A stretch of DNA of 64,000 bases from JASSUD01 sp031963005 (GCA_031963005.1 JASSUL010000004.1:1-64000), one strand, 5' to 3'. Counted from the stretch's first letter, positions 44,933 to 55,078 are shown. Numbers and translations: made by a program. The notes: generated by a model from the sequence alone, not told the origin.

Positions 44933-46252
44933 ATGACTGTTCGTTTACCCGATTCTGCAAAGCGCGATCAAAAACCTGCCGTTCAAAATGCCGCAGGGGG
45001 GACTTTGAATGCTTTCTTTCGGAGAGCCATTGATTGGGGACGTGCTTGCACTTGGACAGGCGCCTTGTATAACTTGGCTTTGCTATGCAGTGCGCTTTGG
45101 GTTTGGATGCAGGCGTCTCATGCCATGGATAGCTATGAACATATCGCCTTATTTTTAGCGGTATGCGTGCTCAGTGCGCTGGGAATAAGTTGGCCTCGAT
45201 TGCGCATTGCGGTGCTGGGAGTGAGTGTATTAACCCTAGGGGCGGTATTCGTTTATCAGCACGACCTAAGTCGTGCAGAGACTGTATTTATCTTGAAATA
45301 CCTGCTTGCTAGCCAATCGGCCTTACTCTGGATGGGGGTATTATTTTTACTCACCACGCTTTTTTACTGGCTTGGAATGCTCTTTCAAGCGCTAGGCCCA
45401 AGTCGTTTAGCGCGAGGATTTTGCTGGGCAGCTATATGGATGGGGAGTACGGGGTTAGGGGTGCGATGGTATGAGTCTTATCTGATCGGTGCAGATGTAG
45501 GTCATATTCCCATTTCGAATCTGTATGAAGTTTTTATATTATTTTGCTTAGTAACAGCTCTGCTCTACCTCTATTTTGAATCCACTGCACTGAATCAGCT
45601 TGCAATGCATCAAGCAGGAGAGGGCTCCTACAAGGCATCATGTCAGGCATCACCCCAACATGCGCCAGCTTCACCCCACTGGCGCATAGCGCAAGCAAAA
45701 ATTTATGCGCTCGGCGCTTTTGTTATGCTGGTCATTACTGCTGCATTGGGCTTTTTAGTATGGTATTCGATCGCCCGTGATGCACAAGTGATTACTCCTC
45801 TAGTTCCTGCCTTACAAAGTGGTTGGATGAAAATACATGTTCCTGCCAACTTTGTCGGCTACGGTAGCTTCGCACTGGCTGCCATGCTGGCATTCGCCTA
45901 TTTACTGAAACACTATGGAATAGCCTCCAATAGGTTGCCCGATTTCACCGTGCTCGATGCGCTGATGTATCAGGCAATTATGGTCGGCTTTGCCTTTTTT
46001 ACTTTAGCGACGGTTTTAGGAGCGCTCTGGGCCGCAGAAGCTTGGGGAGGATATTGGAGTTGGGATCCTAAAGAAACCTGGGCGCTGATTGTTTGGTTAA
46101 ATTATGCAGCCTGGTTACATATGCGCTTGATTAAAGGATTAAGAGGAGTTGTAGCGGCTTGGTGGGCTTTTATTGGCTTGTTTATTACCGCTTTCGCCTT
46201 TTTAGGCGTGAATATGTTCTTATCCGGACTGCATAGTTACGGAACGCTGTAG
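44933..46252 (+). CDS. ccsB: c-type cytochrome biogenesis protein CcsB (CcsA/ResC family)
   Basis: Heme-handling membrane subunit of the System II cytochrome c synthase. It has about 439 aa and several transmembrane segments. The WWD-type heme motif WGGYWSWDPKETWALIVW lies near residues 370-387, and conserved His residues flank it. ATG at 44933 is preferred; an in-frame TTG at 44891 lies upstream. Its partner ResB/Ccs1 is not adjacent, so the usual ccs order is broken here. Confidence 0.92.
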   Translation: MTVRLPDSAKRDQKPAVQNAAGGTLNAFFRRAIDWGRACTWTGALYNLALLCSALWVWMQASHAMDSYEHIALFLAVCVLSALGISWPRLRIAVLGVSVLTLGAVFVYQHDLSRAETVFILKYLLASQSALLWMGVLFLLTTLFYWLGMLFQALGPSRLARGFCWAAIWMGSTGLGVRWYESYLIGADVGHIPISNLYEVFILFCLVTALLYLYFESTALNQLAMHQAGEGSYKASCQASPQHAPASPHWRIAQAKIYALGAFVMLVITAALGFLVWYSIARDAQVITPLVPALQSGWMKIHVPANFVGYGSFALAAMLAFAYLLKHYGIASNRLPDFTVLDALMYQAIMVGFAFFTLATVLGALWAAEAWGGYWSWDPKETWALIVWLNYAAWLHMRLIKGLRGVVAAWWAFIGLFITAFAFLGVNMFLSGLHSYGTL

Positions 46253-46279
46253 CGCGCTGCGCTTGCATTGCATGCCCAA

Positions 46280-46345
46280 AGGGGGTAGTGACCGCATAAG
46301 GCGTCAGAAATTATCATCTGACGGGCCATGTGGTCACTACCCCTT
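46280..46345 (+). terminator. Long hairpin after ccsB
   Basis: GGGGTAGTGACC and GGTCACTACCCC form a perfect 12-bp stem with an inner GCGTCAGA/TCTGACG stem, followed by TTCTTCTTT. It is 28 bases beyond the ccsB stop and could be its terminator or a further palindromic element. Confidence 0.6.
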
Positions 46346-46485
46346 CTTCTTTGTCCAATAATTAGCACTCCTTGAGCATAAAATTCACCGCGTATCAGTG
46401 GGTCTCATGCGCAATGAGCTGGCCTTTCCTCTATGCAAATTCTCCATACTATAATCTATAGAGCAAGAAGCAAAATTCCTTTTAG

Positions 46486-47654
46486 AATACAGAATACTAT
46501 AAAAATATATTAAAACCCTCTATTTCTGTTCGCTTCTTAATAAAAAATCAATCTATAAATATAAATCCTCTTCTATCACTCAATCAAAATTTACAACAGC
46601 TTTCTATTTCGCAGCCCGTCAATTTAAATACACCTATTTATGACAAAAAAACTGCTGTACCGGTGTCAATAAATGAAACTTCCTTTATCCTGCCATTGGA
46701 AATTCTTAATATAATTTTTCACTATGCATTTATGGATGCAGTGACGCCTTATATAACCATACAATCTGCGAAACAACTTGCTCCATTTCTTCTGGTTTCC
46801 CATTCATTAAGGAATGAGATAATAAAATCAATGGATTATAAATGTCATGAAGAATGGGGAAAAGACAATAATTTCTTAAGAAATTTAAAATTATTTTTTG
46901 AATCAAAAAAATATTTAGATGAAAAAGACATAGAAGGTCAGCTTAATTGGTGCAAAAATAGCATTAACTTTATCACTCAAGATACTCAGATGTTGGACTA
47001 GGAAGAAGATTACACCTCAGAAGCTGGCCGATTCTCTTATTGCATAGAAAAAATAATACAAGGAGAAAAATATGTGCAAATAGAGCTCAATGCCATAAAT
47101 GAAGATAATAGGGTAGGTTTTCATAAGGCAACCCCGCCATTAAAGCATCAAATTATACTTGATGCACTTTCAAATAAAACAGATATACAACACTTATGCA
47201 TAGATGCAAGAGATGTAGCCATAAATGAATACATAAGAGGAAAGTTACCTATTTCTACAGGCAATTTAATAAATGGGATAGTGAGAATTATAAAAAATAA
47301 TACGGCGCTGAATGAAATAGGATTTTTATATTTAGATGGAAATTATATTGGCGCCGATGATATGGAGCAATTAGGTGAAGCGTTATCAGGGAAAATAATA
47401 AACGAACTATCTTTAGAAAAAATATGATTGGAAGAGAGGGTGCGCTTATATTAAGTAAATATATTCAACATATCCAGGTTAAAGAATTGTATCTAGATAA
47501 AGCCCATATTGGACCTAAAGGCTGCCATACCTTAATTGATAATCTGCCAAAAACGTTAATATATATATCATTAAGCCATAACAGCCTGAAGAAAAAAGAT
47601 AAAGAAGAAATAGCTTTAAAGTTACAAAACTTAAATATAGAATATGATATTTAA
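46486..47654 (+). pseudogene. Broken F-box / leucine-rich-repeat protein gene
   Basis: Three segments read as one protein. An F-box-like part is FILPLEILNIIFHYAF ... FLLVSHSLRNEI (46678-46820). The frame is cut by TAG at 46999 and continues in the same frame through 47427, where ELSLEKI ends in TGA. A one-base shift at an A-run then continues IGREGALILSKYI to 47654. The second half has RNI-type leucine-rich repeats (EIGFLYLDGNYIGADDMEQL, VKELYLDKAHIGPKGC, YISLSHNSL). The frame is also open upstream to 46486 without an ATG. It was probably a host-directed ubiquitin-ligase mimic, now inactivated. Confidence 0.75.
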
Positions 47655-47841
47655 TTTATTATTTTCTTGAAAGTGATTCTACAATGTTGAACAAAAACTG
47701 AATCCAGTAAAAGCATCTATTGTGTACAACGGTGTAGCCTTGGTATCCATGCTAATTGGCAAACCCGCTATTCAGTCAAATTACACGGTCAATGTGTCAA
47801 TGTTTATGGAACGCATTGCATGACGCGCTCTTCCCATACGC

Positions 47842-47876
47842 AAAGGCCGCTGCATATTCATGATGCAGCGGCCTTT
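47842..47876. terminator. Hairpin downstream of higA
   Basis: AAAGGCCGCTGCAT and ATGCAGCGGCCTTT form a perfect stem 39 bases beyond the higA stop. It is strong in pairing but weak in T-run. The rest of 47655-47914 has no recognisable gene. Confidence 0.6.
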
Positions 47877-47914
47877 GCTCATATGGTAAACCTATGTATA
47901 TAAATCACACATCA

Positions 47915-48337
47915 TCAAAGCTTTGGAATAAACAGGGCAGCGCTTACATCGAAAAACTTGCCCAATTTGCCAGCTAAGGTCGCGCTAATTTTTCGCTTTC
48001 CCGCTAGAATCGCCGAGAGGTTGCTTTGGGGGACTATATCCGATAGATCCTCTTGTTTAAGCCCGCGAGCATCTATCAAAAATCTTAATGCTTCTTTAGG
48101 TTCAACGGCCTTAATGGGATAGTGCACCTGCTCATATCTCGATACCAAATCACTTACTAGATCCAGTAAGTTCGATAAAGGATGCCCTTCATCATCCCCA
48201 GCAACATCCAGCAACGAATTCATCAAAGCAACCATATGGTCATAGTCTGCTTCGCTACGGATAGGATGAACGTGTGTCATGGCATCAAAAGTTTGCCACG
48301 ATGTTTGAATCGCTTGCATGTTGAATTGAGATTGCAT
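47915..48337 (-). CDS. higA: HigA-like antitoxin
   Basis: 140 aa of the HigA/COG5499 type. An N-terminal region with HPIRSEADYDHMVALMNSLLD is followed by a helix-turn-helix (about 80-130: LRFLIDARGLKQEDLSDIV, SNLSAILAGKRKIS). It neutralises the toxin and represses its own operon in the family. It lies two bases after the toxin gene, the toxin-first order typical of hig. Confidence 0.9.
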   Translation of the reverse strand: MQSQFNMQAIQTSWQTFDAMTHVHPIRSEADYDHMVALMNSLLDVAGDDEGHPLSNLLDLVSDLVSRYEQVHYPIKAVEPKEALRFLIDARGLKQEDLSDIVPQSNLSAILAGKRKISATLAGKLGKFFDVSAALFIPKL

Positions 48338-48339
48338 GA

Positions 48340-48594
48340 TTACACTTTTCCTTTACGATAGCGTTTATTCCAATCGTCATATTCCCGGTGAGTCATAACC
48401 TTCTGAACAAACATCTTCTTAAATCTGTATCGAAAGATGACCACTATGCGATAGTTGTTACCACCCACATCAAAGATGACGTAGGGAGGTACATAATCGG
48501 TTGAGTTGAAAACCGCTCGAATATGATTAAAGTCTCTGAATCTCCCCAGCAACGCTCCCACTGATAATTTAGTATAAATGGGGCAAGATGACAC
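48340..48594 (-). CDS. higB: HigB-like mRNA interferase toxin, N-terminally short
   Basis: RelE-fold ribosome-dependent RNase by similarity: VFNSTDYVPPYVIFDVGGNNYRIVV and MTHREYDDWN are diagnostic. It is 84 aa from a GTG start at 48594, whereas family members are about 95-105. The first helix is poorly matched, and the frame stays open upstream without a better start. It may be damaged at the 5' end or start at an unrecognised codon, so activity is uncertain. Confidence 0.8.
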   Translation of the reverse strand: MSSCPIYTKLSVGALLGRFRDFNHIRAVFNSTDYVPPYVIFDVGGNNYRIVVIFRYRFKKMFVQKVMTHREYDDWNKRYRKGKV

Positions 48595-48613
48595 TTCATC
48601 TATATGGCTATTA

Positions 48614-48635
48614 CCCCTGAAAAGGGGCTTTTTTA
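48614..48635 (+). terminator. Orphan plus-strand terminator-like hairpin
   Basis: CCCCTGAAAAGGGG followed by CTTTTTT is an intrinsic-terminator shape on the + strand, but both neighbouring genes are on the minus strand. It may be a leftover from a lost gene. Confidence 0.5.
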
Positions 48636-48642
48636 AGAAATA

Positions 48643-51057
48643 TTAAGAAGCGGAACATATTATCTGTAAAGCTTGCACATCCTTTTGAATGCTCTCGGAC
48701 GCGGTGAGCATTTGTTTGCATTGATGTGCTAATAGTTTAATTTCGTTGGCGAGATCTGATGCCGCTTCAGCGGTTATTCCTGGGGCCGGTGAGGCGTTAT
48801 TTTGTAATGCCATATTATCTAGTGCACGTAAAATATTGGCTGTGTGTTGGGTACGTGGTTCCATGCTCAGGTCTGTATCGGATCCAGTAGAAGACGTCAC
48901 TGTAGCGGGGGATACTATCCGTGAGGCCGATTCATTGGCCGTTGAATGCATGGTGGTTACCATCTCAGCAGGAGATGGAGCAGGGGTTTTTATGCTGCGC
49001 TCTGCACGCGCGAGATGCTCATCAATGGCGGTGAGGACTTGCTGCATGATTTGCGGCTGGGTAATTTGCGCTTGGGCAATCAGCGGAGCCACGGCAGTGA
49101 GCTGCCCTGCTAGGACATGGCTTTGAATTAAAAGATCATTGAGTTCGGCCACACATTTTTGCTGTGCTTTAGGCTCGAGCATCATGCGTGAAAAAGCGTT
49201 TCCTAAATTGGCAAACGCAATATGCATATTTTTACGTGTCAGCCGACAATCTACATCGCGTTCTGCAAATAAGGCCGCCTGTGCTTTTTGGGTGGCATGA
49301 TCGGAACCATTGGCTTGCGGGACACCTAATTTTTCGTGCAATGTTGTGATGGCTTTGAAATATTGCCTTGTGGAGCGGATGACTTCACGAATTAAGGGAC
49401 CCATTACGCGATATTCCCAGTAAGGGAATAAATGGCTGATAACAACAGCAATCGCACAGCCAATAGCCGTATCTAGCGCGCGCTCTCCAATAACGCGAAA
49501 CCCTTCTGGCGCTAATAGGTTATACAAAATAAGCACGTAAGAAGAGGCAAAGACTACGCTAGTCAAATAATGAAATAAGGAGAAGCTATAGCTTAGGACC
49601 AAGAAGGTAAACATAAGCGCCATCAAAATGATGGGAGATTTTACAAAAGCAATCAGTACTAAGCTTGCTATACATCCTATAAACGTGCCTATTAAGCGTC
49701 GTGCATTGTATTGCTTGGTTAACGAGAAGCCTGGCTTCATAATAATGATGCAGGTTAAGCAAATCCAGTAGCTATTAATCAAGGGTAAAAATTTCCCTAA
49801 CCAAAGCCCCAAGGCCACGGCAGCACTGACGCGCGCAGCATGGCGAAAGCTCGGAGAAGCGAGCTTAAAGTTAGAGAAAAATTGCCCTATCGGGGCTTCT
49901 CGATATTTTAAAAAGCGATGTAGCGCTTGATTAATAATCATCTCAGCGGGTTCTTGCATCCCGGAGGTTTTATCGGCAAAGCGGGTATGTTCCCGCATTT
50001 TTTGGATGCGTTTCGAGACGCTCTTACAGCGTTGGCATGCGGCTACGAGTGCAGCATAGGCTTCGGGGTGTTGCGCAGGAAATTGCTTGCGGCGCAGCAT
50101 CTCAATTTCATACTCTAGGGCGCGTAATTCCGCTTTAACATGACTACGGCGCTCAAGTGGGCGATTTTGTAGCGCAGCAAGTCCCACTTCTTCAAGATCG
50201 CGAGCGCTTTTTATGAGGAAATCATGGAAAAAGCTCAGGATATCTGACACACCAAAGGTCGCGCGCATTAATGCATATTCCGCATGTGCGGCGACGATCA
50301 TATTGTGTAAATCAACGATATGAATGAATAAATTAAAAAGCAGGGTGCGTCGGCTATCCTTATTTTTTGAACGTAACTCAGGTAGGTTACGCAACACGAT
50401 ATCGCGCGCGGCATCTTGCAAATTAATGGCTTCGATCTGCCGCGTAATCAGCTCTGCATAGCACTCATCTAAATCGATATCTAAGCGATAAAACTGTGCT
50501 CGTGCACGTAAATACTGCGCAGTGGCTAAAACACTTTCGGCAATAGCTTGCTGCTCAAGACGTGCCGTCTGCCATCGGCTCACTAACGTGCTCCAGTAGG
50601 TATACCAAAGCCCCCCTACTAAAACCCAACATGCATTGAGTGCCGCCGCTTCATAGCTAAAGTGCTTATCTAGTGTGACAGCCATAACAAATAAAGCCCC
50701 AAAGCTAATTTGCGGCCACCGGAAGCCATAGACCACCAGCATAGAAAATATAAAGGTCAGTGGGACAACGATAAGCCAGAGAGGCAAAGACCATGCCGTC
50801 GCTAAGCCAGTAAGCAGTGCCGATAAGAAGCTGATAAAAGAGCACGTCAACATATCATTATGCTTGTGCTTCAGTGGCCCTGGCATATCGACAGCGCAGG
50901 CTGCTAGAGCACCCGTCGAGAGCGTAAACCCCAGATCTCGATTATGAAAGACTAATAGCATCAATACGGGTGGCAGCGAGAGCCCTGCAGCAATACGCAG
51001 TCCGCCATAGAAATACTGGCTATATAAAAATCGCTTAATGTGGGTGGCGTAGCGCAT
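48643..51057 (-). CDS. FUSC family membrane protein (YccS/YhfK-like)
   Basis: An 804-aa inner-membrane protein with two sets of hydrophobic helices (about 15-165 and 405-540), each followed by long helical cytoplasmic regions. The pattern matches the FUSC/aromatic-acid exporter-like group that includes YccS. LPLINSYWICLTCIIIMKPG in the second membrane set is typical. The last ~130 residues are Ser/Thr/Ala-rich. Its substrate is unknown. No membrane-fusion partner lies alongside. ATG at 51057 has only a weak Shine-Dalgarno. Confidence 0.85.
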   Translation of the reverse strand: MRYATHIKRFLYSQYFYGGLRIAAGLSLPPVLMLLVFHNRDLGFTLSTGALAACAVDMPGPLKHKHNDMLTCSFISFLSALLTGLATAWSLPLWLIVVPLTFIFSMLVVYGFRWPQISFGALFVMAVTLDKHFSYEAAALNACWVLVGGLWYTYWSTLVSRWQTARLEQQAIAESVLATAQYLRARAQFYRLDIDLDECYAELITRQIEAINLQDAARDIVLRNLPELRSKNKDSRRTLLFNLFIHIVDLHNMIVAAHAEYALMRATFGVSDILSFFHDFLIKSARDLEEVGLAALQNRPLERRSHVKAELRALEYEIEMLRRKQFPAQHPEAYAALVAACQRCKSVSKRIQKMREHTRFADKTSGMQEPAEMIINQALHRFLKYREAPIGQFFSNFKLASPSFRHAARVSAAVALGLWLGKFLPLINSYWICLTCIIIMKPGFSLTKQYNARRLIGTFIGCIASLVLIAFVKSPIILMALMFTFLVLSYSFSLFHYLTSVVFASSYVLILYNLLAPEGFRVIGERALDTAIGCAIAVVISHLFPYWEYRVMGPLIREVIRSTRQYFKAITTLHEKLGVPQANGSDHATQKAQAALFAERDVDCRLTRKNMHIAFANLGNAFSRMMLEPKAQQKCVAELNDLLIQSHVLAGQLTAVAPLIAQAQITQPQIMQQVLTAIDEHLARAERSIKTPAPSPAEMVTTMHSTANESASRIVSPATVTSSTGSDTDLSMEPRTQHTANILRALDNMALQNNASPAPGITAEAASDLANEIKLLAHQCKQMLTASESIQKDVQALQIICSAS

Positions 51058-51406
51058 GTTGCAATGACAAGAATGTAAAAAAAGGAGGGTACACTGATCC
51101 TTAGAAAGTACTGAGTATCGCTCAAAACGATACGTTTGGGGAGTTATAAGTAAGGTCCAGACTCACTAATTTTGCGCTACTAATTATTAGTACAGTAATT
51201 TTCCTAAATAAGTGAATTATTCGTAATAATTCAGAATAGTTTTAAAAATTGGTAATCTATATTCATATAAAAATATGAAATATTAATAAATTTTTATTAA
51301 AAATATCACTTTCAGTAAAATCTGAATGGGCAAGTGCCAATATTCCAGATCTTTATGTCATGTGAAAAACATATATTTTCTATAAGTACACTTACTTAGG
51401 GAATAT
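51058..51406. other. AT-rich region upstream of the F-box/ankyrin gene
   Basis: No gene is seen. Base composition drops sharply in G and C here, continuing into the following gene. The last bases TTAGGGAATAT before the ATG resemble the TTGGAAATAT before the next paralogue at 53284, so both genes may share translation signals. Confidence 0.4.
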
Positions 51407-53134
51407 ATGTTTATAAATAATAATTTGCTTAGTATCCAATCTTTTTTCTCTGCTAAATGTGCATCTTTAGAAAAAAAAGTAAACCAACAGATTTCACAAA
51501 ATGCATTAGGAATTGTAGCAGTGGATTCTGATATTGGGCTAGCTAAAGAAGACGTCGTGCAAAATGAGGACACCCTACAGCCTCAGAAAAATCCCAATTC
51601 TGAATTATATACTGTGACCACAGAGACACAAGCGCAGCTTACAAAGTTGTGCAAAGTGCTTCCGTCTGAGCTATGGATGCAGGTTTTAGAGCGTTTTTCA
51701 TTGAAAGATCTCTATCTTTTCAGAGGTGCAAGTCGTGACGCTTGTGAAATTGTAAATAGTCTTTTGCCAGTAGCACCTCGATCCAATTTATTTGCTAATC
51801 ATGCTGAAATGCATGGGTTTATGGCAAATATTAAAAATAAAACATTTTATCGTGCCGTATATATATTAAATCAATTATTGCTTCAAAATAAAGCAAAATA
51901 TGGCAATATGGAATTTGTTAAAACAGCATTAGAATTATTAGATTCCGAGCGCACAATAGACGATTTAATTAATGCATCTTTATTTAATGATGAACAAGTA
52001 AAAATATTAGAAAATGCAGAACTGACTCCTAAAAAGCAGCGTTACTTAACTTCTTCAAGTTGCATCCTAGAGCGTGTACGTGGCGCAGAATATAATCTGG
52101 ATGCTTTCTTAAAACTCGACAATTTTTATGTCGATAAAGGTATTTTGCACGCCATAAGAGACAATAACGAGCAAGCTATTAAAGATATGGTTGCAAGTGG
52201 CTTATATTTAAATGTAAGAAATGCTTCAGGGCATACTCCTTTGCATACCGCTGCAATCATAGAAGATCTAGATGCCGTATCGCGGTTGCTACGTTTAGGC
52301 GCCAAGATAGATATAGAGGATTACGATGGATGTACCGCGCTACATCGCGCTGCGCAGGCACGAATTTCCGACTTAGTGCCGCTGTTATTAAAAAATGGCG
52401 CAAATGCACATAGCGTAGATTACACAGGAGGCACCCCCTTACTTTATGCTATGGCACATTTTCGCCAAAATAATGCAAAGGCGCTCCTCAATGCCATGAC
52501 ACACTGCGATCATCTAGATATGATGGGTAGAAGTGCTTTGCACTATGCTGTGGTTCACCATGATATTGAAAATTTTAAGACCCTGCTTAGTAAAAACGTC
52601 AACGTCAATATACAAAGTGCACAGCGCGAGACGCCATTACATTACGCAGCAATAAGAAGATTTAACGCATTTTATGTTCCACTTTTGAGTGCAGGCGCAA
52701 AGGTGAATCAACCAGATGGACAAGGTTTAAGTGTTTTACATCACGCTGCCAAAAACGGTAGTTTGCCTGCGATGAAATTATTTATTGAATACGGCGCATA
52801 CACGAATATGCCGGATGATAAGGGATGGACTCCTCTCCATTATGCAGCCAGCAATGGACATGAATGGGCAGTAGATCTATTGATATTCCATGGCGCCTCA
52901 CCGCATGTCGTTTGTAAAAAAGGTCGTACTCCGTTACATATTGCAGCGAAAGCAGGAAAAGCAGAGATTATACGTAGACTGCTCAAGGTGAATGCATCCC
53001 CTGAACAACCCGACTTAAAGGGAAATATTGCGTTGCGGTATGCCATGCTGAATTTACATGCTGAGGCTGCTAAGATTTTATTGGCGCACCGTATGCAGAG
53101 CTTTGTGAAGAATTATTTTGTACGTGTATTTTGA
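51407..53134 (+). CDS. F-box and ankyrin-repeat protein 1 (putative host-directed effector)
   Basis: 575 aa without a signal peptide. An F-box-like motif lies near residues 84-125 (LPSELWMQVLERFSLKDLYL followed by FRGASRDAC). A helical middle region (about 150-255) contains KYGNMEFVKTALEL and KQRYLTSSSCILERVRG. Nine ankyrin repeats run from about residue 267 to the end (GHTPLHTAA, GCTALHRAA, GWTPLHYAA, GRTPLHIAA and others). In bacteria F-box proteins recruit host SKP1-Cullin ubiquitin ligases, with repeats choosing targets; this is inference here. A full paralogue follows 149 bases later. Confidence 0.85.
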   Translation: MFINNNLLSIQSFFSAKCASLEKKVNQQISQNALGIVAVDSDIGLAKEDVVQNEDTLQPQKNPNSELYTVTTETQAQLTKLCKVLPSELWMQVLERFSLKDLYLFRGASRDACEIVNSLLPVAPRSNLFANHAEMHGFMANIKNKTFYRAVYILNQLLLQNKAKYGNMEFVKTALELLDSERTIDDLINASLFNDEQVKILENAELTPKKQRYLTSSSCILERVRGAEYNLDAFLKLDNFYVDKGILHAIRDNNEQAIKDMVASGLYLNVRNASGHTPLHTAAIIEDLDAVSRLLRLGAKIDIEDYDGCTALHRAAQARISDLVPLLLKNGANAHSVDYTGGTPLLYAMAHFRQNNAKALLNAMTHCDHLDMMGRSALHYAVVHHDIENFKTLLSKNVNVNIQSAQRETPLHYAAIRRFNAFYVPLLSAGAKVNQPDGQGLSVLHHAAKNGSLPAMKLFIEYGAYTNMPDDKGWTPLHYAASNGHEWAVDLLIFHGASPHVVCKKGRTPLHIAAKAGKAEIIRRLLKVNASPEQPDLKGNIALRYAMLNLHAEAAKILLAHRMQSFVKNYFVRVF

Positions 53135-53283
53135 AAGAAAATAAATTAAAAAGTAAAGTATTAAAAACAAAGATATACTAAAAAAGGATTCGGGAAAATC
53201 TTAAGGGAAAATTCCTGTTGTCTAAATTTCTGTATTGTAAATAAGGCATATATTCCAATATTATAAATATCTATTGGAAATAT

Positions 53284-54993
53284 ATGTCTTACAATCTTTC
53301 TTCGATTCATCCGGATAAAAATACTTGGATGAATCGGCATATTGATTTATCTTATTCAAATTGGGTAATAAATAATGACCCTATTGCTCCTATTGAAGAG
53401 GAATTGGTAACAGAAAAAAATCATAAAGATCCGCTATCCCTATTTTGCGCACTCTCAGTACAGCGTGCGCAACAACCTCACTCACCTTTTGAAAAGCTTC
53501 CTGTAGAAATATGGATGCTTATCCTACAGCATTTTAGCTTTAGGGAAATATATCAATTCCGAGAAGTAAATTATCAAGCTTATACGATAGCAAATCGTAT
53601 TTTACCTTTTTCCAAAAATCCAAAATTATTTATAAATGTAAGGGAAATGGGGGGATTTTTACATGCAGGTCCTTCTTACGATCAACTTGATGCAGTCATT
53701 TATCTGTATCAATTTGTATACTCTAACGAAGCGAAACATGGAAATATACGTTGCGTTAAAAAATTGTTAGAAAAAGATTTAAATAAAAGAACCATTAACG
53801 ATGTCATTAATTCAGGATTATTTGAAAATAAGAATATAGAAAAATTATTAAATACTAAATTGACCGAGAAGCAAGTACAGTATTTAACTTCTCAAAAATT
53901 TATCATAGAGCGAGTTCGCGATGAACCATTTGATCTAGATACTTTTTTACTGATTCCTGACCAATATTTGGATCATGGAGTCATGCAAGTATTTGAAGAG
54001 CTAGACAACTCCAATGCAGACCAGGCCAGTGAAGATTCACAGATAGTGATAGATCATGCAAATGTCGTGCGCGTTTTTAGAAATGCACGTGATCATTTTG
54101 GCGCAACCCCTTTGCATCATATTGCCGCTCATGGAAATATTGCTCAACTTACGAAACTGATTGAGTGGGGAGCTCAGGTCAATATACAAGATTACGATGG
54201 AATGACTCCTTTGCACTATGCTGCAGAACATGATTTTGCAAATGGAGTAGAACTTTTATTGAAAAATGGCGCCGATCCCCACCTGATTGATAAAGAGGGA
54301 TGTACGCCATTGCAGCATGCGGCTCATAAAAAGCATGCTAATAATGTTCAACTTCTTATGGATACAATGGACCAGTTTGACGCTTTGGATTACTGTGGCC
54401 AAGCTGTCTTGCATTATGCGGCGCAATCATCTGATTTAACATTCCTCATAAAATTGATGGATAAAAAAATCGATATGCATATATTAGATTATAGAGGTCG
54501 CACCGCACTGCATTATGCAGTAGATAAAGCATTTGCAGCAGCCTATAAATATCTAATAGCAGCAGGCATTCCTATTAATCATCGAGATAGACAAGGTTTA
54601 ACTGCATTGCATATTGCTGCAAAAAATAATGATGTAGAGACCATTAAATGGCTCATAGATCATCATGCAGATATAGATATCGAAGATAAACAAGGTTGGA
54701 CTGCAATGCATCATGCCGCATATAAAGGGCATGAAAAGATGGTAGCGACATTGACGTATCACAAGGCTAATGTAAATGCAAAGAGTAGGGCTAAAGAAAC
54801 GCCGCTACACTGGGCAGCGCAAACAGGAAAAATTGGTGTAGTACGCAAATTACTCGAAGCAGGGGCGTTGCCTATGGAAAAAGATATCCAAAAAAGGACT
54901 GCTTTAAACTATGCATTCAAATTTCTCTATTTTGATATTATGAAAATATTAATTTCGAGCTATATATTCTCTCTAAAACGCATCGCAGTCTAA
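53284..54993 (+). CDS. F-box and ankyrin-repeat protein 2 (putative host-directed effector)
   Basis: 569 aa, paralogue of the preceding gene with the same plan. A variable N-terminus is followed by an F-box-like LPVEIWMLILQHFSFREIYQ (about 75-94), then the shared helical block (KHGNIRCVKKLLE, KQVQYLTSQKFIIERVRD), and nine ankyrin repeats from about 273 (GATPLHHIA, GMTPLHYAA, GWTAMHHAA, KETPLHWAA). The pair clearly arose by duplication, but the F-box, linker and repeats have diverged, suggesting different targets. No signal peptide, so a type III or other secretion route would be needed. Confidence 0.85.
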   Translation: MSYNLSSIHPDKNTWMNRHIDLSYSNWVINNDPIAPIEEELVTEKNHKDPLSLFCALSVQRAQQPHSPFEKLPVEIWMLILQHFSFREIYQFREVNYQAYTIANRILPFSKNPKLFINVREMGGFLHAGPSYDQLDAVIYLYQFVYSNEAKHGNIRCVKKLLEKDLNKRTINDVINSGLFENKNIEKLLNTKLTEKQVQYLTSQKFIIERVRDEPFDLDTFLLIPDQYLDHGVMQVFEELDNSNADQASEDSQIVIDHANVVRVFRNARDHFGATPLHHIAAHGNIAQLTKLIEWGAQVNIQDYDGMTPLHYAAEHDFANGVELLLKNGADPHLIDKEGCTPLQHAAHKKHANNVQLLMDTMDQFDALDYCGQAVLHYAAQSSDLTFLIKLMDKKIDMHILDYRGRTALHYAVDKAFAAAYKYLIAAGIPINHRDRQGLTALHIAAKNNDVETIKWLIDHHADIDIEDKQGWTAMHHAAYKGHEKMVATLTYHKANVNAKSRAKETPLHWAAQTGKIGVVRKLLEAGALPMEKDIQKRTALNYAFKFLYFDIMKILISSYIFSLKRIAV

Positions 54994-55078
54994 AATAATT
55001 TCAATTTGGGGCAAGGGGAGGGGAGCATTTAATTTTTTGGCATGCATGCATGCATAAAATGGCATGCTTTGAAGAAAA

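Noticed and set aside
47680..47821. Plus-strand frame ending FMERIA before the hairpin downstream of higA
   Set aside because: Short, without a start or a known motif; cannot be told from chance.
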